Source of the DNA: Rhizophagus sp. LPA8_4_AMF
Lineage: Eukaryota > Glomeromycota > Glomeromycetes > Glomerales > Glomeraceae
Length of the DNA stretch: 25,025 nt
Direction: 5' to 3'
NCBI GenBank assembly: GCA_021464525.1
Contig: JADRCO010000884.1
Span: 1 to 25,025, forward strand
The notes beneath the pieces are model-generated. The model saw only the letters and a list, made by a program, of their open reading frames with translations, made no database searches and was not told the origin of the DNA. The position numbers were made by a program, and so were the translations under genes. How positions within the stretch are numbered: position 1 is the first letter of the stretch; every line of letters begins with the position of its first letter. This document shows, piece by piece, positions 1 through 9,947 of this stretch.

Positions 1-14
1 GGCCATTCATGGAA

Positions 15-125
15 ATGTCCATTCGAGGAAATTGTATTTCGGCGAAATTGCACTTCGGTGAAATATCCCTTCGGCGAAATTTCTTCGGCGAAATGGGCTT
101 CGGTGAAATGGATTTCGGCGAAAAG
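15..125. repeat. Minisatellite of TTCGG[C/T]GAAAT units
   Basis: At least six copies of TTCGGCGAAAT or TTCGGTGAAAT occur at 13-17 bp spacing (for example at 38, 54, 70 and 84). In one frame this reads as a repetitive FGEM/FGE peptide. I treat that reading frame (9-203) as a by-product of the repeat, not a gene, because it has no other protein-like content and runs straight into unrelated sequence. Confidence 0.75.
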
Positions 126-384
126 TCCGGATACCTAATAGAAATGCGATCGTCCATCCGGATAATCCGCCTTATACCCGACCCTAACCCAGATAACGGA
201 TAATTTTCTGGATGCATCACCCAGAAAAAGTGATGGATTCCCATGGAATTTGCAGGAATTTATCGGGATCTGTGTGAATTTTGCATTAGTAATACTGTAC
301 AAATCTCATAAAATTCCGCGTAACGGTTAATTAATCCCATCCCTACCCAGAAATATATATCCGGTATCCCATAAGGTTATGATG
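126..384. other. Intergenic spacer
   Basis: AT-rich sequence with scattered ATCCGGAT/ATCCGG motifs (around 155-170 and 358-365). I see no convincing coding frame, RNA gene or terminal repeats. Confidence 0.5.
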
Positions 385-490
385 CCAATTAATTTTCTCA
401 TATCTGGCACGTTACGACATTTATTACCGGAAATAAATGTTATCCGGCAATAAATGATATAACATGCCGAATATGAGCAAAATTGATTAG
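385..490. repeat. Foldback (hairpin) element 1
   Basis: Two imperfect inverted arms of about 45 bp (385-430 and 444-490) face each other across a short centre. The left arm starts CAATTAATTTTCTCATAT and the right arm is its near reverse complement, ATATGAGCAAAATTGATTAG; the arms end CCGG / CCGG at the centre. This looks like a small MITE-type foldback without coding capacity. Confidence 0.7.
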
Positions 491-520
491 TTTATCATGA
501 TCACGTAAGGCTACCAGGGA

Positions 521-663
521 TATAACTGTTATTAGGCACTTCGTTATTCAATATTACGGTGGATATTGAATGATTGTTGTCATGTGCCACTGTGTGGCAC
601 AATGACAGCAATCATTCAACACCAACCTCCATATTGAATACTCGGTGCCTAATAACTCTATAG
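521..663. repeat. Foldback element 2 with GTTATTAGGCAC termini
   Basis: A 143-bp palindrome centred at 592 (GTGCCAC TGT GTGGCAC). The arms read GTTATTAGGCAC... on the left and ...GTGCCTAATAAC on the right and pair over almost their whole length, through the TATTCAATAT and GAATGATTG blocks. TATA lies at both outer edges (521-524 and 659-662). It is a non-coding MITE-like element. Confidence 0.85.
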
Positions 664-1038
664 CATTAAGCTAGGATAATGAAATATTAAACAAAAAACA
701 AGACTTATTGACTAAATTAAGATTTTTAATAAAAATAGTATGCAATAAGATTGATCTTAGCTACAAACAAAAAATTCCTAAACTGTACGCAAATCAAAAC
801 CTTACTCCGCCTGAATGGCAACGCATCATTGGACCCTACCCTATATATATATGATTATTATGCAGCTAAATTGGATCATGTTGTTTTTAACATACTGATA
901 TTTTTAGATAATTATTATTGCGTAAATATCTTTGATATTTTTGACGCATTACGCTATTTAGACTAAATATCACAAATATTAATTTTTATAGGTAAAATAC
1001 TATGCTTACATGATCTTGGACGTCTGCATAATAACACA
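664..1038. other. Intergenic spacer
   Basis: AT-rich spacer between two foldbacks. A 71-codon open frame (751-966) is present but has no recognisable domain, no splice partners and AT-driven composition, so I do not call a gene. Confidence 0.5.
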
Positions 1039-1116
1039 GTTATTGGATATGGTGGTTAAAATATCACCCGAACTGTTTCGCAGTTCGGTGATATTTCAAT
1101 TCCTCTACCCAATAAC
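1039..1116. repeat. Foldback element 3 with GTTATTGG termini
   Basis: A 78-bp imperfect palindrome. The left arm starts GTTATTGGATA and the right arm ends TACCCAATAAC; the centre pairs CGAACTG with CAGTTCG. It shares the outermost GTTATT...AATAAC with foldback 2 and with the one at 15455. Confidence 0.8.
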
Positions 1117-1669
1117 TATTATTTATTCAGTTTCTTACATAATTTGTATAATTTTAACATGGTATTTTCTTACCGATCATGATGTATTGTTATATTAATT
1201 TTAATTGTATGTAGTGAAGAGTAGACTAAACAAATTATGGAAGTACAAATGTATAATAAATATATAAATAAAAAATTTAAGGTCTGGAATTTTATTTGTA
1301 TATGTTTTTTATGAAAACCCCTGCGTACAGCTACTAGTAAAAGTTCAAAGGCCACCTTACCCCTATGGTATATTTCTGGGACATCCGTCACGGATAAATC
1401 CGGATTAATCCGTCGGACAATCCTTACCCATATTTTGCGGTTTAAAAAAACTCAAATTCAGAGTCACGTGATTTTCAATACCGGCCGGCATTACTGATGT
1501 TTTTCCAATGATTGACTTAGGAATATCTGGTTATCCGTAATTGAATATACGGATAGTTTGTATGTTTTCAATCAAAGACAGATTTTCTATGACTATTTTT
1601 ATTTCTTTAATAAGTATAGGTATTATTGAAAAAATATTTTTTTTTAAAAAAAGAATTAAATTAGTTTAA
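1117..1669. other. Intergenic spacer
   Basis: AT-rich DNA with a few ATCCGGATTAATCC and TTATCCG motifs (1395-1415, 1530-1555) and a poly-A/T block near 1630-1660. The minus-strand open frame at 1170-1391 shows no domain and I do not call it. Confidence 0.45.
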
Positions 1670-2140
1670 TTTATTATAATTATCATTTATCACTTTGATT
1701 TTAAAATTATTTTATCATGAAAATCAATAATTGATATACTGATAAGATTTTCGGAAGAGTATTTCTTCCTTTAGAAGCAATCTAAGAAAAATCTCATTAA
1801 TCTAGGAAGAAAATTAGATGAAAATCTTGAATGATTACCGAGTTATTTTTTTTAAAAATGTTACCCAAATCGGCAAAATAATATGCAGATTAATTGGGAT
1901 CAACAAATTGTTTTTTTATAAAACATAATGGTTATGAAGATTTTGTAACACAAACGTCTATTCGTCCCATAGAAAGTTTCGCGTTTTATTTGTTGTACAT
2001 TATTATAAATCGTCATACATGGTAGATCATTTAATATTTCTATTAAATTGTAGAACCCCCTTTTTTTTGTTTCTTAACGGGATAATTAATATAAAGTTTT
2101 ATATGATATTTTCATCTTACAGTATTTTATTCTTTAAACA
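1670..2140 (+). promoter_or_regulatory. Duplicated upstream region of methyltransferase copy 1
   Basis: This leader is alignable by eye with 16990-17397 in front of copy 2. Shared blocks include the segment starting CACTTTGATTTTA, GGAAGAGTATTTC.TCCTTTAGAAG, the CACAAACGTC...CGTC.CATAGAAAG block (about 1944-1980), TCGCGTTTTATTTGTT.TACATTAT and AAATCGTCATACATG. A weaker version of the CACAAACGTC and CATGGTA.ATCATT blocks precedes copy 3 (21691-21783). Conservation in non-coding DNA next to three paralogues suggests retained promoter elements. For copies 1 and 2, recent duplication alone would also explain it. Confidence 0.6.
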
Positions 2141-2785
2141 ATGGGTAATAAAAATTCCCGTTCACGTTCAAAACATGAACGATCATTAATCAAAAATATA
2201 CAAGAATTTAATCAAATAGAATCAGATCAAGAAAGACGTGAAAAGTTTTTGGAATATTATTTCTCGAATGATACCGATTCTATTGATAGGTTTCATATAT
2301 TTCATTTTATTAGACAATATATATTTCAAAGTAATTTTTCTTCACCAGTTGAGGAAAAATTAATTAAAGGGGGGTGTAAAGTTTTAGATGTTGGGTAAGT
2401 CATCACTCAAATGAACGTTTTTATGATACATATATTTATTTAAATGTTTATTTAAATTTTTAAGGTGCGGCCCTGGTACATGGTCATTAGATTTATCAAG
2501 CAAATATGAAAATTCTTATTTTTTTGGAGTTGATAGTGAATCAATGTTTCCACAAGAAGTAAGAAAATTTTTATTATAAGTTGAATTAATCAAAATTTTG
2601 ATCCTATCTTTCTATATAAATTGATAGATAAAACCAAGTAATGTTGAATTTGTCAAAGCCGATGTATCTAACGGATTATCATTCGGTGATAATGAATTTG
2701 ATTTTACACATGTAGAATTATTGAGACTTATTTATACATCAGATAAATGGGATTTCATTCTTTCTGAGCTCATTAGGTATTTCTT

Positions 2786-2838
<53 letters not shown>

Positions 2839-3430
2839 GTTACTATTATTATTTTAAAGAAATACAAACCATATATATGACATGTTTTGCTTTTCCCAAT
2901 TTTTAAATAATATTTAGAGTAACGAAACCAGGTGGATATATTGAAGTAGCTGATAGACGTAATGAAAATGTTGTCAGAGCTCCGATTTTTGGTAAATTAA
3001 TGGATACAGGTAATTATATTCATTGCTTTTAATATTGATCTCATTATTAAGTGTATTACAAGATACTTATTTATTTTTAATTCCCATAATTATAGTTAAT
3101 GCAAGTGGTTTAAAACGAAATTTAGAAACAAGTTTGATTTATAGTCTAGAATCAAAATTTGAGTTGCATCCGAATATAGGAGATGTTCATCGAATTGAAA
3201 AAAAAATTATTTTAGGACCCAATAGCGTCAAAATTGGTTTGGTTACTCAAGAACTGATTTTAGCTTTTTTTAGATCAGAACCGTTATTAATTAAACTTAT
3301 AACTATGGAATTGGGACTTTCTGAAGAAGAATACAAAATTATGATAGAAAAAGATCTAGTTGAAGAATTTAAAACAGTTGATTCTGATAGTATCTATGTT
3401 AGGGTTTGGACTCAAAAACAATTACCGTAA
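2141..3430 (+). CDS. SAM-dependent class I methyltransferase, copy 1 (5 exons)
   Basis: Exons are 2141-2394, 2465-2558, 2628-2776, 2918-3009 and 3096-3430. All introns are GT-AG, with phases 2, 0, 2 and 1, and the spliced frame is open for 307 residues. The class I methyltransferase signature spans the first junction: VLDVG (81-85) followed by CGPGTW, the glycine-rich SAM-binding motif I. FFGVD (D108), the acidic end of strand beta-2 that usually binds the SAM ribose, follows in exon 2. NVEFVKADV in exon 3 fits motif II/III, and the exon 4 start reads VTKPGGYIEV, the usual post-motif III 'PGG' turn. The N-terminus MGNKNSRSRSK carries an N-myristoylation pattern (Gly2, Ser6) followed by basic residues, so membrane attachment is likely. 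The substrate is unknown; small-molecule and protein methylation are both possible. The same gene structure recurs at 17398 and 21898. The start is the only Met ahead of the conserved block and is shared by all copies. Confidence 0.9.
2788..2854 (+). repeat. Microsatellite in intron 3 of methyltransferase copy 1
   Basis: An (ATTATC)n run passes into an (ATT)n run just after the 5' splice site, stretching this intron to 141 bp. Copy 2 has a shorter ATT run at the same place (about 18036-18058) and copy 3 has none, so the tract expanded after the duplications. Confidence 0.9.
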
Positions 3431-4304
3431 ACAACACCACATGAAATTGCGCCAAAAAGTTACTTTTATGATTATAAATATTTAATCGATACACTCTCTT
3501 TTCATGTATTATTATTTTTTCAGATCGTTATTACGCTATTAATTCGTAAAAAAAAAATTATGTAATTAGAGATATAAGTACATAATATGCAAGTTGACAT
3601 AACTATACTGTATTGTTCGATTCAAAACAATATTTCTACGCTATCAAATGAATATTAATTATGATTTTCTTTTATTACTTACAAATATATTAAGTACAAT
3701 AGAATGTATGCTGAACACGGTCATTAATGGAAAACTTCTTCATATTCGGTAAATTAAATTTTTTATAGCCAGAATTACTGATGGAAGCTTAATTAAATAT
3801 GCGAATAGCTTGATATTTGTGATTATATAATTTATGATAACTAATAAATTTCTCAAATAATAAAGCAATTGAAATAAAAAATACTCTCAACATTTGCAAA
3901 TTTAAAAAATCTTTTTTGTTTTTTAGCTTTAGACCTTGCTCTAGCACTATAAAAAATTTATTCCATCATATTCACGGAGTTTTTACAGAAATTACGGATA
4001 AAATTTTTTACATGGTAGCTGATATAATAAGATCATCCACAATTCTACTAAATCTATTTTCCATTCTCAATAATTATAACAGATTGTTACGGTGACTTCT
4101 GACACGATCATGTTTAATTGATCACATTTAAATCGATCATGTGATTAATCATCATTCAATTGTGTTTTATTTAAATGTCACCCATATGGTTATCATGTGA
4201 TGGGAGTGTTGGTTTGTCGGTATTTTGTACGACCTTCATTTCAAACTTGTATCTTTTTATATTTGCAGAACTTGCCGATCTGGCAAGTTTTCGTCCAAAC
4301 GTCC
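3431..4304. other. Spacer: duplicated 3' flank, then AT-rich DNA
   Basis: The first part (to about 3600) resembles the 3' flank of copy 2 (18648-18830): shared CGCCAAA, AAAAAGTTACTTT, GATACACT, TATTCGTAAAAA and ATATG-AA blocks. The rest is AT-rich, with imperfect GATCA/TGATC palindromes at 4100-4150. A short frame starts at 4175 and stays open up to the outer-element edge; its meaning is uncertain. Confidence 0.5.
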
Positions 4305-4381
4305 GTATACAGTGAAATTCGATAAACCGGATCTATCGGTTCCACTAAAAATATCCGGTTTATCAAGATATCCGGTATAGC

Positions 4382-4403
4382 AGGACCCCGGATAATTATA
4401 ATA
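4382..4403 (+). repeat. Left terminal inverted repeat of the inner transposon
   Basis: Starts AGGACCCCGGATAATTATAA and matches the reverse complement of 9947-9968 without mismatch for 22 bp; similarity continues weakly (AGAGGTCACAT versus AAAGATCATAT). Confidence 0.92.
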
Positions 4404-4478
4404 GAGGTCACATCCGCAGTACTAATTAAAAATCCAATGAAATATACATAAATTTTACCGTTTTGATATACATTTTTA

Positions 4479-4530
4479 TCATATGACCTTTATATGTATC
4501 AAAAATATCCTTTTTTATCATATGACTTTC
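4479..4530 (+). repeat. Left subterminal TCATATGACCTTT motifs
   Basis: TCATATGACCTTT (4479) and TCATATGACTTTC (4518) lie about 100-150 bp inside the left end. The same motif recurs at 9890 (TCATATGACCTTT) and 9935 (GCATATGATCTTT) near the right end. Repeated subterminal motifs are commonly transposase-binding sites; that role is inference here. Confidence 0.6.
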
Positions 4531-4575
4531 GATACTAATTTTTTTTTACTAGTAAACAGGTCAGAAAACTTTATT

Positions 4576-7500
4576 TCATTCAGCAGACTTCGTAGCAATA
4601 ACTAATTGTAATTTATCTATAACTGAACTAAAAAAATTATAGATCGTCATTTCTTTTTTACCTACAATTAAAAATCCCATATTTTCAGTGAAATTTTCGC
4701 AGTTTCCTAAATAGTAAATAATAAAATTACTAGGGATATGTGAAAATAGAGCATATTTGGTTCATCCGTTGGAAAACGTCCAAAAATACTTGGAATTTGC
4801 TCTGTATAAACACATGCTGAAACATAAGAAAGTGAATCAATAGAGCTAGTATTATCAATGTAAGAATGATAATTTGATAATTTATAATACATAGCCAAAA
4901 TTTGAATGAGATAAATTTTTGATCCTAAAAGTGCAAATGCATAACCACCACACTTTGCGGGATTTTTCAAAGTAACATTTGCAACGCTAATGCTTGGCAA
5001 AGCTAAATAAATTATGAATGAATTAATTAATTATCATTTATAATTAATAAATTTACAATGATCAATAATTTTACCTGGAGCATTTTGACATCTTTCCAAT
5101 ATTTCTAGACGTTTTCTATTTTGCCATCTATTTATTCTCAAAGTTCCAGATCTTGCGCCATCATTTTGAGTCAAAGCAACTATATTATTGATTTTGTTAA
5201 GATTCAGAATCGAATCATGCGTCATGTATATCCTTTCCATTCTTTGACTAGAATAAGCTTCATGTTTACGACGTTGCAATATTAAATATAAAATATCCAA
5301 TTCTCCTGATGATAAAACACCCGTTTGAAATGTCTCATCACTCTCCTGAATATTCTTTTTAACTGATTGATCATGTATAAAATTTATTTCTATTTGACTA
5401 TGTTCTAAATCATCAGTTTTTTCCAAATTGAAAATGTTATATGTGCTAACTAGCTCCGCAGCCTTACTAATTTCATTTAATACACAATCAGCTTTATCAA
5501 TTTCTTCAATTTCTTCTAATTCATCATTATCTTGATTTAAATTAACATCTAATAAATCACTTTCACAAGCTGATATATATTTAATAAAAGTTCCATCATA
5601 AAAAAGATTTTTATACCCGACAAATTCAAGAACTTTGGCAAATGCAATTGCTTGTTCGTGGGCTTCATGGATAATTAAATGTATTTCATCATCTGTAGGA
5701 TATGTTGTTAAGTTATGAATATCATTGGCAATAGTATCTTCGTAATAATTCATTATATAACCTATTATAAACAAATAAATTAATAATAATATAATATAAT
5801 TAGAATTTAGAAATATAAAAACTGAGTTATTATTACCCTCAGCTGAAGTTTTTTCAGCATTCATCTTTGCTAATGATGCATTAGTATGAGTTCGAAACAT
5901 ATGCATAATTTTTGGAATATTTTGTATTAAATCTCCAAAAGTAAAATCACTACGCAATTGCCGGTTTAGTCCAAAAAAATGTTCACATGGTTCTGATCCA
6001 TGAATCCATGTACATAATGGAACTGATGGATAATAATTCCGATATGCTAATATTAACAAAATCTAAAGCATAATTAAAATTAGTATATTGAATATTACAT
6101 ACCAAATATTATCAATAAACAGATACTTACTAATGATTCTGCCAAACTGATGAATATCTTAAAAGTTTGTGGCGCAAGAAAATTCTTTTTTATATCTATG
6201 ATATTTGGATAATATTTTTGAATGTGTTCAATATGATTTTTCCATATATAAAGAAAAAAATAAGCTGACATCGCCATTCGCAATCTTTCTTTATGTGAAA
6301 TCGTACGACTTTGATATGCATCAATTAATTCGCCTAAAAAGTAAATATTAATTAAAATTATAAACAACCATATACTATTATAAATACATAAACAATAAAT
6401 ATCTACCAATTATAAAAAGATAGATAAACAAGCCATCTTTATTATGATCTTGTGGCTTATTTTGACCATATATTTGTTCCAAAAATGCTGAACAGAAAAT
6501 CCGATACGCTGCTCCATCATCTTGACGGTCAGCATTTTCAACATCACGCTTATACAATACACTATCAGGCATTTTACTAAGTTTGCGTATTTGATCATAT
6601 CTTGCAGTTCCAGTTCCTAATGTGAGTAACCGAGCACCAGAAAATAATGCATTTCTGCCACTTTTTTTTCCATGTTTTGAATCTTGGATGTGAATTATTG
6701 GGCCAATATTAGGGAAAACTGGACACGTAAACTTAATATTATATAACTTATCTTCAAAAATGATCTTTTCTGCAGTTGATGTACTAATTAGCATAGATTG
6801 TGAATTAAATTCATTTGCTGCCCCATCTGATCCAAAAGTAATAATATTAATTTTTAATTGTGCCGCATATTCTAGAACTTTTTGATGATATATAAGAATA
6901 TCTTGAGCTTTTTCTTTATTATTATTTGGAATTAGACCAACAACTATCGGAGGGATTTTGGGTAGAGGAATCTAAAATAAAAAAAATAGAAATTAATGTT
7001 TTATTTAATTTAAATACAATTAACATATATGAATAATAATACTTGGAGTAAATAAACTCGAACTTGTTTTGCTATAGCATTTTTGATCTTAATTTTGTCA
7101 ATAATTGCAATGATTTCTTCATAATTAGATGCTTCTGTTTCTGAAGTTGGTAAGGTTGATCCAATAACACAACCTAAAGTTGCTGAATAACTAAGGCGTT
7201 CTTTTAATTTAGTGTTATCTGCCATTACAGCAACTGGACCATTGTAATTTAATGAATCGGCAAATCTTTTGAATCGCACCATATTCTCATAACAAAGTTC
7301 TGTATTAATGATTGCATCATCTGATTGTGCATGGTGTAATCTTATAATAAAGACATCATTAGATGATAATACAGAATAAAATTGTATTATACTTACAAAA
7401 ATAAGCAAAGTTACCTAATGTTACGAAGTGTGCGTCCAGCTAAATTTTGCTTAAACAATTCATATCCCCTTGTTCCCAATGATGCCAAAATAGTTGTAAA

Positions 7501-8393
7501 ATTTGCAAAATTTTCGGTATATTGCAAATTTTGATTTCCTTTATTTTTTTGTTCACGATTAACTATTTCTAGCATAACTTTACAAAGTCCTTCAAAAACC
7601 TTTTTATTTTTGAATACTCCTTGCCGTCCTTTTTCTGCCAATATTGGCCAAAATGAGTCTTGTTTTGAATCTACTGAATAATAAAGTTCATTAAGATTAG
7701 AGTCATTTAAGTATTTGAAAATTGGATTTTTTTTAATTATAAGCTTTGGTGTAAATTTTCGATTCACTATTTTTGGAATTGGTCGTTCAACTGCATTCTA
7801 ATAATATAATATGTAATTAATATAAAAGTTAAATTTGATAATCTCATTATTTTACAATTATAATATATACTCTTAAAATTTTGTTACTATTTAACTTCAT
7901 ACATTTTTTACAAATTCTTCCCCTATTTGTTGTTGTAATTTTACATTTTAAACTTCGAATACAATTAGAATTGAAGTCATTGCGCCATTTTGCCCTTGCA
8001 ATTAATTCATTCTCTAATTTGACTTTTTCATTATTTGTCAATCTTTTCCAACTAAAATTTTTGTCAACCTTTTTTGGAAATAATTCTTTTGCCAATACTT
8101 CGACACGTGGTGCACCACCATAATGAACAATTCCACCAATTCTTTGTAAATACTTTAAATGCTCCTTGTCTCTTAATCCAATACATGAAATTTGTTGAGA
8201 TTTTGTAGCATTTACAAAATAACTTGTGAGTGGTATTCCTTTTATTAATAAATAGTTACTAGTTTTACTATGTTTTTCTAAATTTCTTGGATTATAAGCT
8301 CGGTGCAATTTGATTGTCTTTCCACATTTACATTGAATTTCGTTGCGAAGTAATTATTTTATTAACTTTCGGATGATTTTGCAATCTTTTATC
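4576..8393 (-). CDS. DDE-type transposase of the inner element, 8 exons, two frameshifts
   Basis: Reading from high to low coordinates, exons are 8393-7871, 7797-7415, 7340-7043, 6971-6407, 6333-6131, 6062-5837, 5761-5075 and 5002-4576. The seven introns are 68-75 bp, all GT-AG, and the inner junctions keep frame. The product is about 1,100 residues. The N-terminal part has a CKC...H...H cluster (about 8270-8335) and a second Cys group, C...CKKC (7890-7945), both likely zinc-binding. Acidic candidates of an RNase H-like catalytic core are VMADNTK (Asp at 7217-7219), FGSDGAA (Asp at 6825-6827) and GSEPCEHFFG (Glu at 5991-5993 or 5982-5984), with a conserved QDSKHGKKSGRN block before DRQDDGAAYR. 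One base-level frame change lies near 8341 and another near 4740 in a T run, so the copy is probably inactive, unless these are sequencing errors. The superfamily (hAT, P, KDZ or another) cannot be settled by eye. The stop is TGA at 4576-4578 after the second shift. Confidence 0.82.
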
Positions 8394-8450
8394 CTAATTA
8401 ATAAAAAAAAATTGAAAAATTATTAGCATTATAAATAAACCATGAATAGG

Positions 8451-9470
8451 TTAGTAATCTTGAATTCTGATACATGCTTTAATATGATCAAGTTTCGTTA
8501 TTCGTTTTTGACTATTTCGTGTTTGTTTTTTTTTAATATTTTTTTCATTATCAGCAATATATGATGATGATGATGATGATTCACCATCAAAATCATCAAC
8601 ATTTGAGTTAAATTCTACTATATTAGAATTATCATTTATATGTTTTTCTGATTCAGGAATATTGAAAAGTAAATTTTCGTCTTCACTAAATTGATCATCA
8701 CACATCTCAATATCAATATTTGGATCAGGTGAAGGTGGTAAATTTCTTTTGAAGATTGGAACAAAATGATCTGTTTGTGGTAAAGAATCATTAATATTCC
8801 ACTTTCCACTTGATGGTGTCCACATTATTATAATAGGTTCATCATAAGCTTTAATTCGTGGTTCAATTAATTTATTATACAATGAACTAATCAGTTGAGA
8901 AGCAGTTGGAGGATATATTGACATTATCAGTCTTTGAATTACTGATGCTAAGCCATATAATCCAACAATTGAACAAAATCGATGTGGCTTAGACATATAT
9001 GCAATTTCACCAATATATTCTCTTTCTTTATTATATGTGGTTGGCATATCTGAATTTTTGACTGAATTTAAAGCTGCATTGGAATAATAATAATCTTCTT
9101 CAAAGATTTTTTGACTAAGATAAAAATCTGAAAATTTTATCAATTCTACAACCATAGCTAGCCTAAATTGTAGCGCTAACATTTGGTTTGCATTAAAAAT
9201 TAGAGATATAGAATTTAATAAACAATCTCCATTAGAAAATACAGCTGCAGAAGTTAAGTGTGGATATTGCAAATGGAGAATTTTTTCAGCAGCGCTATCA
9301 ATATTGGCTAATGGAGGAAGAGTTTCATGAGGTGTATCAAAAGTAATAGAAAAGATATTGGGTATATTAATAGTTGAAACATAAGCTTGAACAGAATGAA
9401 TATTAGGAGGTGGGGTTGTAGAGAGAAATTTATTAATGTTTAAAAGTTGCTCAAGATTTTTACTATTCAT
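8451..9470 (-). CDS. OTU-like (vertnin-type) cysteine protease domain protein of the transposon
   Basis: The open frame runs from 9587, but I prefer the Met at 9468-9470 (residue 40 of the long frame), because the upstream part is hydrophobic and overlaps a degenerate repeat. Numbered on the long frame, SNGDCLLNSIS (Cys122) resembles the OTU nucleophile motif, LRLAMVVEL-like helices and an FYL segment follow, and TDHFVPIF (His274) matches the catalytic-His strand. The Asp usually three residues before the Cys is Asn here. OTU proteases cleave ubiquitin or related chains. After the domain comes an acidic, serine-rich tail with a run of Ser (encoded around 8570), then a basic KKKQTRNSQKR patch. 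It lies inside the transposon just upstream of the transposase in the same direction, so it may be a separate gene or the N-terminal part of one large protein. A branch-point-like TACTAAC and a 3' splice site (8394) follow, but no clear donor is visible. Confidence 0.68.
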   Translation of the reverse strand: MNSKNLEQLLNINKFLSTTPPPNIHSVQAYVSTINIPNIFSITFDTPHETLPPLANIDSAAEKILHLQYPHLTSAAVFSNGDCLLNSISLIFNANQMLALQFRLAMVVELIKFSDFYLSQKIFEEDYYYSNAALNSVKNSDMPTTYNKEREYIGEIAYMSKPHRFCSIVGLYGLASVIQRLIMSIYPPTASQLISSLYNKLIEPRIKAYDEPIIIMWTPSSGKWNINDSLPQTDHFVPIFKRNLPPSPDPNIDIEMCDDQFSEDENLLFNIPESEKHINDNSNIVEFNSNVDDFDGESSSSSSYIADNEKNIKKKQTRNSQKRITKLDHIKACIRIQDY

Positions 9471-9570
9471 TTTGTGTTGATATTGGTATATAACAACGTA
9501 AAAGATAAGAGTTAAAACGCGTACGTGTCTTACCATTTTAAAAGTAACAAATGGTAAAACATATTGAATT

Positions 9571-9715
9571 TCTGGTAAGTTTATCATGGATAATATAAAG
9601 TAAATTTGATAAATTTATTACATTGCGGTAAATTTATCATACAAAATGATTTTTCCGAAAGATTTGATATCGTGGTAACTTTATCCAATATAAAATGAAT
9701 TTTTCTCATTTGCTA
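9571..9715 (-). repeat. Degenerate ~49-bp tandem repeats at the OTU gene start
   Basis: GGTAAGTTTATCAT (9574), GGTAAATTTATCAT (9627) and GGTAACTTTATCC (9674) recur at about 50-bp spacing, each followed by an AATATAAA or AAAATGA stretch. They cover the 5' end of the long OTU frame, which favours the downstream Met. They could be promoter repeats of the element. Confidence 0.55.
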
Positions 9716-9806
9716 TTTATATTGAAAATTGATGTAACACTGCATATGATATTTTCCAAATATACGCTTTTACTAGAAAAATCACATGTGACCCTAAAAT
9801 TTGTCT

Positions 9807-9947
9807 AAAATTATATACTTTTTTTGCTGTGACCTAATTTGGTGGTATTTTATTTTGGCATGTAACTTTTTCTTAAAATACCCGTTTTTTCATATGACCT
9901 TTCCATTAAAAATCCAAAATTATATACTTTTTTTGCATATGATCTTT
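9807..9947. repeat. Right subterminal direct repeats of the inner transposon
   Basis: A block starting AAAATTATATACTTTTTTTG occurs at 9807 and again at 9917. Each copy is followed by a GTGACC/ATGATC-type motif, and TCATATGACCTTT lies between them (9890). They sit 20-160 bp inside the right end and probably act as transposase-binding sites. Confidence 0.6.

Noticed and set aside
178..192. CCCTAACCC as a telomere repeat
   Set aside because: A single partial match, not an array; no subtelomeric context.
9..203. 64-codon frame with FGEM repeats
   Set aside because: Translation of the TTCGG[C/T]GAAAT minisatellite; no independent coding evidence.
1170..1391. 73-codon minus-strand frame
   Set aside because: Hydrophobic AT-rich composition, no domain, no splice partners.
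2721..2906. Frame rich in HYHYHY/YYYY
   Set aside because: It reads through intron 3 of methyltransferase copy 1; the Tyr/His run is the intronic microsatellite.
4196..4230. DGSVGLS reading as a possible P-loop for the kinase fragment
   Set aside because: Lacks the essential GK[ST], and its distance from the rest of the fragment is too long for this kinase fold.
7881..8123. Plus-strand 80-codon frame
   Set aside because: Antisense shadow of the transposase zinc-finger exon.
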